Shown here: piece after piece, positions 1 through 9,691 of the stretch
Layout of the letters: the number at the start of each line of letters is the position of its first letter
Position numbering within the stretch: the first letter of the stretch is position 1
DNA from: Brachycybe producta
Taxonomy: Eukaryota; Arthropoda; Diplopoda; Playtdesmida; Andrognathidae
Reading direction: 5' to 3'
DNA: 64,000 nucleotides
Assembly: GCA_036925085.1 (NCBI GenBank)
Contig: JAUPFP010000131.1
Coordinates: forward strand, 62,001-126,000
Translations under genes and position numbers: made by a program
The notes under the pieces: generated by a model
Told to the model about the DNA's origin: nothing
Seen by the model: only the letters and a program-made list of their open reading frames with translations
The model's database searches: none

Positions 1-79
1 ATTGCACACTGGAATTGAAGACATCCCTGCATTCCTGATTGCCCAAGGAATGCAATGCATCTAAAAGCTTCACTCTACG

Positions 80-170
80 TCTATTAGTTCATTTGGAATT
101 AATTTTCAAAGTTACATGTCCATGCACAAGCAATGTCAAGCATAGACACTTCAATGATGTCCACTTTGAA
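80..170 (+). repeat. Spacer 1 of the unit (91 bp)
   Basis: This 91-bp stretch lies between block 1 and block 2 and shows no obvious overall match to spacer 2. One short in-phase resemblance remains: CATG lies 36 bases after block 1 here and 37 bases after block 2 in the other spacer, in similar TTACATG and TTCCATG contexts. That hints at common descent of the whole half-units. It carries the most useful family markers: TCAAAGTTACATGTCC in family A, ATATCC plus GTCATGC in the left part of family B, and TCGAAGTTTCATG in the right part of family B. Confidence 0.85.
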
Positions 171-272
171 CTCGTGTCATTTTTGAACCATGCAGAGCAC
201 ACAGGAATTGAAGACATTTCTGCATTCCTGAATGTCCAAGGAATGCAATGCATCTAACAGTTCCATTCTACG
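171..272 (+). repeat. Conserved 102-bp block 2 (half-unit box)
   Basis: This is the second copy of the half-unit box, 86% identical to block 1. It differs by lacking the extra ATGCATTGCA arm (it reads ATGCAGAGCA there), by TTC in place of CCC before the hairpin, and by a different hairpin loop. Its third base switches between C and G among units (CTCGTG or CTGGTG); the G form is the one closer to block 1 and is typical of family B units. Confidence 0.93.
221..247 (+). repeat. Perfect dyad in block 2: 9-bp stem, 9-nt loop
   Basis: The arms TGCATTCCT (221-229) and AGGAATGCA (239-247) enclose the loop GAATGTCCA. It is the second of two identical-stem hairpins per unit, 193 bp from the preceding block-1 dyad and 190 bp from the following one. 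Family B units that read CCAAAGAATGC lose one stem pair, so the fold is not absolutely maintained. Confidence 0.85.
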
Positions 273-360
273 AAAATTATTAACAATTCTCCAAAAATTA
301 AATTCTTCCATGAGTACCCCCCTTGGAAGTTTTTCAAAAAACGGCCAAAAATGAAAGTAA
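273..360 (+). repeat. Spacer 2 of the unit (88 bp), A/T-tract rich
   Basis: This 88-bp stretch between block 2 and the next block 1 contains the two homopolymer runs where 11 of the 18 length changes occur: six C at 315-320 approximately and six A at 336-341. It also holds the commonest single polymorphism of the array, TTAAATTC versus TGAAATTC at about 289, which alternates between neighbouring units in several places. Few-base tracts (TTTTT, AAAAAA, AAAAA) are spaced near one helical turn. Confidence 0.85.
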
Positions 361-374
361 CTGGTGTAATTTTT
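330..374 (+). other. Phased A/T tracts, possible intrinsic bend
   Basis: TTTTT at 330-334, AAAAAA at 336-341, AAAAA at 347-351 and TTTTT at 370-374 lie in one 45-bp stretch. The two A tracts are centred about 10.5 bp apart, one helical turn, which is the arrangement known to bend DNA. The bend is inferred from sequence only. It recurs in every unit. Confidence 0.45.
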
Positions 375-379
375 GAAGC

Positions 380-443
380 ATGCATTGCACACTGGAATTG
401 AAGACATCCCTGCATTCCTGATTGCCCAAGGAATGCAATGCAT
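380..443 (+). repeat. Outer 10-bp inverted repeat around the block-1 hairpin
   Basis: ATGCATTGCA at 380-389 is the exact reverse complement of TGCAATGCAT at 434-443, with 44 bases between. The right arm overlaps the right arm of the inner hairpin, so the two pairings exclude each other. Block 2 lacks the left arm, so this larger dyad occurs only once per unit. Confidence 0.7.
411..437 (+). repeat. Perfect dyad in block 1: 9-bp stem, 9-nt loop
   Basis: The arms are TGCATTCCT (411-419) and AGGAATGCA (429-437), exact reverse complements around the loop GATTGCCCA. The structure recurs once per unit at the same place. The two arms are identical in block 1 and block 2 although the loop and flanks differ. 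Its loop base changes to GATTGTCCA in family B heads, leaving the stem intact. Occasional copies break it, for example a changed arm near 13825 and another near 18058. Confidence 0.85.
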
Positions 444-883
444 CTAAAAGCTTCACTCTACGTCTATTAGTTCATTTGGAATTAATTTTCAAAGTTACAT
501 GTCCATGCACAAGCAATGTCAAGCATAGACACTTCAATGATGTCCACTTTGAACTCGTGTCATTTTTGAACCATGCAGAGCACACAGGAATTGAAGACAT
601 TTCTGCATTCCTGAATGTCCAAGGAATGCAATGCATCTAACAGTTCCATTCTACGAAAATTATTAACAATTCTCCAAAAATGAAATTCTTCCATGAGTAC
701 CCCCCTTGGAAGTTTTTCAAAAAACGGCCAAAAATGAAAGTAACTGGTGTAATTTTTGAAGCATGCATTGCACACTGGAATTGAAGACATCCCTGCATTC
801 CTGATTGCCCAAGGAATGCAATGCATCTAAAAGCTTCACTCTACGTCTATTAGTTCATTTGGAATTAATTTTCAAAGTGACAT

Positions 884-1263
884 ATCCATGCACAAGCAAT
901 GTCATGCATAGACACTTCAATGATGTCCACTTTGAACTGGTGTCATTTTTGAACCATGCAGAGCACACAGGAATTGAAGACATTTCTGCATTCCTGAATG
1001 TCCAAAGAATGCAATGCATCTAACAGTTCCATTCTACGAAAATTATTAACAATTCTCCAAAAATTAAATTCTTTCATGAGTACCCCCCTTGGAAGTTTTT
1101 CAAAAAACGGCCAAAAATGAAAGTAACTTGTGTAATTTTTGAAGCATGCATTGCACACTGGAATTGAAGACATCCCTGCATTCCTGATTGTCCAAGGAAT
1201 GCAATGCATCTAAAAGCTTCACTCTATGTCCATTAGTTCATTTGGAATTAATTTTCGAAGTTT
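884..1263 (+). repeat. Full family B block (units 3-4)
   Basis: A run of linked changes starts at ATATCC in spacer 1 of one unit and ends at TTTCATG in spacer 1 of the next: GTCATGC, CTGGTG, CCAAAGAATGC, CTTTCATGAG, CTTGTG, GATTGTCC, TATGTCCATTAG, TCGAAGTTTCATG. It is 380 bp, almost exactly one unit, but offset from the frame used for numbering. Preceded by GTGACAT, shared only with the copy at 8162. Confidence 0.88.
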
Positions 1264-2032
1264 CATGTCCATGCACAAGCAATGTCAAGCATAGACACTT
1301 CAATGATGTCCACTTTGAACTCGTGTCATTTTTGAACCATGCAGAGCACACAGGAATTGAAGACATTTCTGCATTCCTGAATGTCCAAGGAATGCAATGC
1401 ATCTAACAGTTCCATTCTACGAAAATTATTAACAATTCTCCAAAAATTAAATTCTTCCATGAGTACCCCCCTTGGAAGTTTTTCAAAAAACGGCCAAAAA
1501 TGAAAGTAACTGGTGTAATTTTTGAAGCATGCATTGCACACTGGAATTGAAGACATCCCTGCATTCCTAATTGCCCAAGGAATGCAATGCATCTAAAAGC
1601 TTCACTCTACGTCTATTAGTTCATTTGGAATTAATTTTCAAAGTTACATGTCCATGCACAAGCAATGTCAAGCATAGACACTTCAATGATGTCCACTTTG
1701 AACTCGTGTCATTTTTGAACCATGCAGAGCACACAGGAATTGAAGACATTTCTGCATTCCTGAATGTCCAAGGAATGCAATGCATCTAACAGTTCCATTC
1801 TACGAAAATTATTAACAATTCTCCAAAAATTAAATTCTTCCATGAGTACCCCCCTTGGAAGTTTTTCAAAAAACGGCCAAAAATGAAAGTAACTGGTGTA
1901 ATTTTTGAAGCATGCATTGCACACTGGAATTGAAGACATCCCTGCATTCCTGATTGCCCAAGGAATGCAATGCATCTAAAAGCTTCACTCTACGTCTATT
2001 AGTTCATTTGGAATTAATTTTCAAAGTTACAT

Positions 2033-2413
2033 ATCCATGCACAAGCAATGTCATGCATAGACACTTCAATGATGTCCACTTTGAACTGGTGTCATTTTTG
2101 AACCATGCAGAGCACACAGGAATTGAAGACATTTCTGCATTCCTGAATGTCCAAAGAATGCAATGCATCTAACAGTTCCATTCTACGAAAATTATTAACA
2201 ATTCCCAAAAAATTAAATTCTTTCATATGTATTCCCCTTGGAAGTTTTTCAAAAAACGGCCATAAAATGAAAGTAACTTCTGTAATTTTTGAAGCATGCA
2301 TTGCACACTGGAATTGAAGACATCCCTGCATTCCTGATTGTCCAAGGAATGCAATGCATCTAAAAGCTTCACTCTATGTCCATTAGTTCATTTGGAATTA
2401 ATTTTCGAAGTTT
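2033..2413 (+). repeat. Full family B block (units 6-7), 1-bp longer
   Basis: The linked B changes are present together with CATATGTATTCCCC, CTTCTG and an inserted T in GGCCATAAAATG. The same form occurs at 9311 and, with CATGAGTACCCCCC, at 11610. Confidence 0.88.
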
Positions 2414-3448
2414 CATGTCCATGCACAAGCAATGTCAAGCATAGACACTTCAATGATGTCCACTTTGAACTGGTGTCATTTTTGAACCATGCAGAGCACA
2501 CAGGAATTGAAGACATTTCTGCATTCCTGAATGTCCAAGGAATGCAATGCATCTAACAGTTCCATTCTACGAAAATTATTAACAATTCTCCAAAAATGAA
2601 ATTCTTCCATGAGTACCCCCCTTGGAAGTTTTTCAAAAAACGGCCAAAAATGAAAGTAACTGGTGTAATTTTTGAAGCATGCATTGCACACTGGAATTGA
2701 AGATATCCCTGCATTCCTGATTGCCCAAGGAATGCAATGCATCTAAAAGCTTCACTCTACGTCTATTAGTTCATTTGGAATTAATTTTCAAAGTTACATG
2801 TCCATGCACAAGCAATGTCAAGCATAGACACTTCAATGATGTCCACTTTGAACTCGTGTCATTTTTGAACCATGCAGAGCACACAGGAATTGAAGACATT
2901 TCTGCATTCCTGAATGTCCAAGGAATGCAATGCATCTAACAGTTCCATTCTACGAAAATTATTAACAATTCTCCAAAAATGAAATTCTTCCATGAGTACC
3001 CCCCTTGGAAGTTTTTCAAAAAACGGCCAAAAATGAAAGTAACTGGTGTAATTTTTGAAGCATGCATTGCACACTGGAATTGAAGACATCCCTGCATTCC
3101 TGATTGCCCAAGGAATGCAATGCATCTAAAAGCTTCACTCTACGTCTATTAGTTCATTTGGAATTAATTTTCAAAGTTACATGTCCATGCACAAGCAATG
3201 TCAAGCATAGACACTTCAATGATGTCCACTTTGAACTCGTGTCATTTTTGAACCATGCAGAGCACACAGGAATTGAAGACATTTCTGCATTCCTGAATGT
3301 CCAAGGAATGCAATGCATCTAACAGTTCCATTCTACGAAAATTATTAACAATTCTCCAAAAATTAAATTCTTCCATGAGTACCCCCCTTGGAAGTTTTTC
3401 AAAAAACGGCCAAAAATGAAAGTAACTGGTGTAATTTTTTAAGCATGC

Positions 3449-4597
3449 ATTGCACACTGGAATTGAAGACATCCCTGCATTCCTGATTGCCCAAGGAATG
3501 CAATGCATCTAAAAGCTTCACTCTACGTCTATTAGTTCATTTGGAATTAATTTTCAAAGTTACATGTAGTTGCACAAGCAATGTCAAGCATAGACACTTC
3601 AATGATGTCCACTTTGAACTCGTGTCATTTTTGAACCATGCAGAGCACACAGGAATTGAAGACATTTCTGCATTCCTGAATGTCCAAGGAATGCAATGCA
3701 TCTAACAGTTCCATTCTACGAAAATTATTAACAATTCTCCAAAAATTAAATTCTTCCATGAGTACCCCCCTTGGAAGTTTTTCAAAAAACGGCCAAAAAT
3801 GAAAGTAACTGGTGTAATTTTTGAAGCATGCATTGCACACTGGAATTGAAGACATCCCTGCATTCCTGATTGCCCAAGGAATGCAATGCATCTAAAAGCT
3901 TCACTCTACGTCTATTAGTTCATTTGGAATTAATTTTCAAAGTTACATGTCCATGCACAAGCAATGTCAAGCATAGACACTTCAATGATGTCCACTTTGA
4001 ACTCGTGTCATTTTTGAACCATGCAGAGCACACAGGAATTGAAGACATTTCTGCATTCCTGAATGTCCAAGGAATGCAATGCATCTAACAGTTCCATTCT
4101 ACGAAAATTATTAACAATTCTCCAAAAATTAAATTCTTCCATGAGTACCCCCCTTGGAAGTTTTTCAAAAAACGGCCAAAAATGAAAGTAACTGGTGTAA
4201 TTTTTGAAGCATGCATTGCACACTGGAATTGAAGACATCCCTGCATTCCTGATTGCCCAAGGAATGCAATGCATCTAAAAGCTTCACTCTACGTCTATTA
4301 TTTCATTTGGAATTAATTTTCAAAGTTACATATCCATGCACAAGCAATGTCAAGCATAGACACTTCAATGATGTCCACTTTGAACTCGTGTCATTTTTGA
4401 ACCATGCAGAGCACACAGGAATTGAAGACATTTCTGCATTCCTGAATGTCCAAGGAATGCAATGCATCTAACAGTTCCATTCTACGAAAATTATTAACAA
4501 TTCTCCAAAAATTAAATTCTTCCATGAGTACCCCCCTTGGAAGTTTTTCAAAAAACGGCCAAAAATGAAAGTAACTGGTGTAATTTTTGAAGCATGC
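3449..4597 (+). repeat. Units 10-12, ordinary units with private changes
   Basis: Three units lie between the left segmental copy and the dimer block. Unit 10 has TGTAGTTGC in spacer 1, unit 11 is the plain family A form, and unit 12 has TATTTCATTTGG and the family-B-like ATATCC without the linked GTCATGC. Unit 12 is therefore either a short conversion tract or an independent change. Confidence 0.85.
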
Positions 4598-6895
4598 ATT
4601 GCACACTGGAATTGAAGACATCCCTGCATTCCTGATTGCCCAAGGAATGCAATGCATCTAAAAGCTTCACTCTACGTCTATTAGTTCATTTGGAATTAAT
4701 TTTCAAAGTTACATGTCCATGCACAAGCAATGTCAAGCATAGAGACTTCAATGATGTCCACTTTGAACTCGTGTCATTTTTGAACCATGCAGAGCACACA
4801 GGAATTGAAGACATTTCTGCATTCCTGAATGTCCAAGGAATGCAATGCATCTAACAGTTCCATTCTACGAAAATTATTAACAATTCTCCAAAAATGAAAT
4901 TCTTCCATGAGTACCCCCCTTGGAAGTTTTTCAAAAAACGGCCAAAAATGAAAGTAACTGGTGTAATTTTTGAAGCATGCATTGCACACTGGAATTGAAG
5001 ACATCCCTGCATTCCTGATTGCCCAAGGAATGCAATGCATCTAAAAGCTTCACTCTACGTCTATTAGTTCATTTGGAATTAATTTTCAAAGTTACATGTC
5101 CATGCACAAGCAATGTCAAGCATAGACACTTCAATGATGTCCACTTTGAACTCGTGTCATTTTTGAACCATGCAGAGCACACAGGAATTGAAGACATTTC
5201 TGCATTCCTGAATGTCCAAGGAATGCAATGCATCTAACAGTTCCATTCTACGAAAATTATTAACAATTCTCCAAAAATTAAATTCTTCCATGAGTACCCC
5301 CCTTGGAAGTTTTTCAAAAAACGGCCAAAAATGAAAGTAACTGGTGTAATTTTTGAAGCATGCATTGCACACTGGAATTGAAGACATCCCTGCATTCCTG
5401 ATTGCCCAAGGAATGCAATGCATCTAAAAGCTTCACTCTACGTCTATTAGTTCATTTGGAATTAATTTTCAAAGTTACATGTCCATGCACAAGCAATGTC
5501 AAGCATAGAGACTTCAATGATGTCCACTTTGAACTCGTGTCATTTTTGAACCATGCAGAGCACACAGGAATTGAAGACATTTCTGCATTCCTGAATGTCC
5601 AAGGAATGCAATGCATCTAACAGTTCCATTCTACGAAAATTATTAACAATTCTCCAAAAATGAAATTCTTCCATGAGTACCCCCCTTGGAAGTTTTTCAA
5701 AAAACGGCCAAAAATGAAAGTAACTGGTGTAATTTTTGAAGCATGCATTGCACACTGGAATTGAAGACATCCCTGCATTCCTGATTGCCCAAGGAATGCA
5801 ATGCATCTAAAAGCTTCACTCTACGTCTATTAGTTCATTTGGAATTAATTTTCAAAGTTACATGTCCATGCACAAGCAATGTCAAGCATAGACACTTCAA
5901 TGATGTCCACTTTGAACTCGTGTCATTTTTGAACCATGCAGAGCACACAGGAATTGAAGACATTTCTGCATTCCTGAATGTCCAAGGAATGCAATGCATC
6001 TAACAGTTCCATTCTACGAAAATTATTAACAATTCTCCAAAAATTAAATTCTTCCATGAGTACCCCCCTTGGAAGTTTTTCAAAAAACGGCCAAAAATGA
6101 AAGTAACTGGTGTAATTTTTGAAGCATGCATTGCACACTGGAATTGAAGACATCCCTGCATTCCTGATTGCCCAAGGAATGCAATGCATCTAAAAGCTTC
6201 ACTCTACGTCTATTAGTTCATTTGGAATTAATTTTCAAAGTTACATGTCCATGCACAAGCAATGTCAAGCATAGAGACTTCAATGATGTCCACTTTGAAC
6301 TCGTGTCATTTTTGAACCATGCAGAGCACACAGGAATTGAAGACATTTCTGCATTCCTGAATGTCCAAGGAATGCAATGCATCTAACAGTTCCATTCTAC
6401 GAAAATTATTAACAATTCTCCAAAAATGAAATTCTTCCATGAGTACCCCCCTTGGAAGTTTTTCAAAAAACGGCCAAAAATGAAAGTAACTGGTGTAATT
6501 TTTGAAGCATGCATTGCACACTGGAATTGAAGACATCCCTGCATTCCTGATTGCCCAAGGAATGCAATGCATCTAAAAGCTTCACTCTACGTCTATTAGT
6601 TCATTTGGAATTAATTTTCAAAGTTACATGTCCATGCACAAGCAATGTCAAGCATAGACACTTCAATGATGTCCACTTTGAACTCGTGTCATTTTTGAAC
6701 CATGCAGAGCACACAGGAATTGAAGACATTTTTGCATTCCTGAATGTCCAAGGAATGCAATGCATCTAACAGTTCCATTCTACGAAAATTATTAACAATT
6801 CTCCAAAAATTAAATTCTTCCATGAGTACCCCCCTTGGAAGTTTTTCAAAAAACGGCCAAAAATGAAAGTAACTGGTGTAATTTTTGAAGCATGC
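4598..6895 (+). repeat. Dimeric higher-order repeat, three 766-bp copies
   Basis: Units 13, 15 and 17 share two linked markers, CATAGAGAC in spacer 1 and TGAAATTC in spacer 2. Units 14, 16 and 18 have the plain CATAGACAC and TTAAATTC. The alternation gives three tandem 766-bp dimers. The last half differs only by GACATTTTTGC in unit 18. Unit 37 (13792) shows the same linked pair, so it is probably a relocated copy. Confidence 0.88.
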
Positions 6896-7278
6896 ATTGC
6901 ACACTGGAATTGAAGACATCCCTGCATTCCTGATTGCCCAAGGAATGCAATGCATCTAAAAGCTTCACTCTACGTCTATTAGTTCATTTGGAATTAATTT
7001 TCAAAGTTACATGTCCATGCACAAGCAATGTCAAGCATAGACACTTCAATGATGTCCACTTTGAACTCGTGTCATTTTTGAACCATGCAGAGCACACAGG
7101 AATTGAAGACATTTCTGCATTCCTGAATGTCCAAGGAATGCAATGCATCTAACAGTTCCATTCTACGAAAATTATTAACAATTCTCCAAAAATTAAATTC
7201 TTCCATGAGTACCCCCCTTGGAAGTTTTTCAAAAAACGGCCAAAAATGAAAGTAACTGGTGTAATTTTTGAAGCATGC
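6896..7278 (+). repeat. Unit 19, plain family A
   Basis: This single unit has no distinguishing change visible against the prototype. It separates the dimer block from the second large segmental copy. Confidence 0.85.
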
Positions 7279-8161
7279 ATTGCACACTGGAATTGAAGAC
7301 ATCCCTGCATTCCTGATTGCCCAAGGAATGCAATGCATCTAAAAGCTTCACTCTACGTCTATTAGTTCATTTGGAATTAATTTTCAAAGTTACATGTCCA
7401 TGCACAAGCAATGTCAAGCATAGACACTTCAATGATGTCCACTTTGAACTCGTGTCATTTTTGAACCATGCAGAGCACACAGGAATTGAAGACATTTCTG
7501 CATTCCTGAATGTCCAAGGAATGCAATGCATCTAACAGTTCCATTCTACGAAAATTATTAACAATTCTCCAAAAATTAAATTCTTCCATGAGTACCCCCC
7601 TTGGAAGTTTTTCAAAAAACGGCCAAAAATGAAAGTAACTGGTGTAATTTTTGAAGCATGCATTGCACACTGGAATTGAAGACATCCCTGCATTCCTGAT
7701 TGCCCAAGGAATGCAATGCATCTAAAAGCTTCACTCTACGTCTATTAGTTCATTTGGAATTAATTTTCAAAGTTACATGTCCATGCACAAGCAATGTCAA
7801 GCATAGACACTTCAATGATGTCCACTTTGAACTCGTGTCATTTTTGAACCATGCAGAGCACACAGGAATTGAAGACATTTCTGCATTCCTGAATGTCCAA
7901 GGAATGCAATGCATCTAACAGTTCCATTCTACGAAAATTATTAACAATTCTCCAAAAATGAAATTCTTCCATGAGTACCCCCCTTGGAAGTTTTTCAAAA
8001 AACGGCCAAAAATGAAAGTAACTGGTGTAATTTTTGAAGCATGCATTGCACACTGGAATTGAAGACATCCCTGCATTCCTGATTGCCCAAGGAATGCAAT
8101 GCATCTAAAAGCTTCACTCTACGTCTATTAGTTCATTTGGAATTAATTTTCAAAGTGACAT

Positions 8162-8541
8162 ATCCATGCACAAGCAATGTCATGCATAGACACTTCAATG
8201 ATGTCCACTTTGAACTGGTGTCATTTTTGAACCATGCAGAGCACACAGGAATTGAAGACATTTCTGCATTCCTGAATGTCCAAAGAATGCAATGCATCTA
8301 ACAGTTCCATTCTACGAAAATTATTAACAATTCTCCAAAAATTAAATTCTTTCATGAGTACCCCCCTTGGAAGTTTTTCAAAAAACGGCCAAAAATGAAA
8401 GTAACTTGTGTAATTTTTGAAGCATGCATTGCACACTGGAATTGAAGACATCCCTGCATTCCTGATTGTCCAAGGAATGCAATGCATCTAAAAGCTTCAC
8501 TCTATGTCCATTAGTTCATTTGGAATTAATTTTCGAAGTTT
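8162..8541 (+). repeat. Full family B block (units 22-23)
   Basis: Identical in markers to 884-1263, including the neighbouring GTGACAT, as part of the 7278-bp-offset copy. Confidence 0.88.
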
Positions 8542-9310
8542 CATGTCCATGCACAAGCAATGTCAAGCATAGACACTTCAATGATGTCCACTTTGAACTC
8601 GTGTCATTTTTGAACCATGCAGAGCACACAGGAATTGAAGACATTTCTGCATTCCTGAATGTCCAAGGAATGCAATGCATCTAACAGTTCCATTCTACGA
8701 AAATTATTAACAATTCTCCAAAAATTAAATTCTTCCATGAGTACCCCCCTTGGAAGTTTTTCAAAAAACGGCCAAAAATGAAAGTAACTGGTGTAATTTT
8801 TGAAGCATGCATTGCACACTGGAATTGAAGACATCCCTGCATTCCTGATTGCCCAAGGAATGCAATGCATCTAAAAGCTTCACTCTACGTCTATTAGTTC
8901 ATTTGGAATTAATTTTCAAAGTTACATGTCCATGCACAAGCAATGTCAAGCATAGACACTTCAATGATGTCCACTTTGAACTCGTGTCATTTTTGAACCA
9001 TGCAGAGCACACAGGAATTGAAGACATTTCTGCATTCCTGAATGTCCAAGGAATGCAATGCATCTAACAGTTCCATTCTACGAAAATTATTAACAATTCT
9101 CCAAAAATTAAATTCTTCCATGAGTACCCCCCTTGGAAGTTTTTCAAAAAACGGCCAAAAATGAAAGTAACTGGTGTAATTTTTGAAGCATGCATTGCAC
9201 ACTGGAATTGAAGACATCCCTGCATTCCTGATTGCCCAAGGAATGCAATGCATCTAAAAGCTTCACTCTACGTCTATTAGTTCATTTGGAATTAATTTTC
9301 AAAGTTACAT

Positions 9311-9691
9311 ATCCATGCACAAGCAATGTCATGCATAGACACTTCAATGATGTCCACTTTGAACTGGTGTCATTTTTGAACCATGCAGAGCACACAGGAA
9401 TTGAAGACATTTCTGCATTCCTGAATGTCCAAAGAATGCAATGCATCTAACAGTTCCATTCTACGAAAATTATTAACAATTCCCAAAAAATTAAATTCTT
9501 TCATATGTATTCCCCTTGGAAGTTTTTCAAAAAACGGCCATAAAATGAAAGTAACTTCTGTAATTTTTGAAGCATGCATTGCACACTGGAATTGAAGACA
9601 TCCCTGCATTCCTGATTGTCCAAGGAATGCAATGCATCTAAAAGCTTCACTCTATGTCCATTAGTTCATTTGGAATTAATTTTCGAAGTTT
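9311..9691 (+). repeat. Full family B block (units 25-26), 1-bp longer
   Basis: Same markers as 2033-2413, including the inserted T and CATATGTATTCCCC. Confidence 0.88.

Larger units (their letters stand above)
1..383 (+). repeat. Prototype 383-bp satellite unit (family A)
   Basis: This first copy serves as the reference unit. In order it holds the larger part of conserved block 1 (1-79; the block begins in the previous unit), spacer 1 (80-170), conserved block 2 (171-272), spacer 2 (273-360) and the first 23 bases of the next block 1 (361-383). It has one HindIII site (65-70), two GAAGAC (BbsI-type) sites and a GCATGC (SphI) site at its right edge, so HindIII or SphI digestion should release a 383-bp ladder. 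It carries four CpG dinucleotides. The phase chosen here is arbitrary: it starts at the window edge, not at a biological boundary. Confidence 0.95.
361..462 (+). repeat. Conserved 102-bp block 1 (half-unit box)
   Basis: This block is a direct repeat of the block at 171-272, with 14 mismatches over 102 aligned bases and no gap (86% identity). It runs from CTGGTGTAATTTTTGAAGC through to CTCTACG. It contains the SphI site, the first dyad (411-437) and the HindIII site. The start-to-start spacing from block 2 of the same unit is 190 bp, and to block 2 of the next unit 193 bp. The same block recurs in every unit. The likeliest explanation is that an ancestral monomer of about 190 bp duplicated and the pair was then amplified as one unit. 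Confidence 0.93.
1..3438 (+). repeat. Segmental copy L, units 1-9 (paired with 7279-10716)
   Basis: These nine units carry the same order of rare markers as the units 7278 bp downstream. The order is: A, A with TGAAATTC, B with GTGACAT, B head, A, B with the CATATGTATTCCCC stretch and inserted T, B head ending GATATCCC, A with TGAAATTC, A. Two private differences are visible here: CCTAATTG near 1569 and TTTTTTAAGC near 3440. The copy may extend left beyond the window. It ends before unit 10, which has a private TGTAGTTGC. Confidence 0.9.

Noticed and set aside
39..257. A 72-codon plus-strand reading frame repeated in nearly every unit
   Set aside because: It opens only with TTG and its sole in-frame ATG lies four codons from the stop, so it has no usable start in a eukaryote. 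It recurs because the DNA repeats. A stop codon in unit 42 and other disruptions are carried without consequence, and no domain is recognisable.
1..383. CENP-B box or telomere repeat
   Set aside because: No match to the CENP-B box pattern (TTCG, A and CGGG core) and no TTAGGG- or TTTAGGG-type runs occur in the unit. The few CpG sites lie in other contexts.
177..443. An 88-codon minus-strand frame with an ATG, bridging successive units
   Set aside because: It overlaps the plus-strand frame through the same satellite sequence. The 383-bp unit is not a multiple of three, single-base indels truncate or shift it in many units (for example units 6, 37, 119-127, 141 and 158), and nothing suggests a promoter or a protein family. 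Conservation is explained by homogenisation of the DNA.
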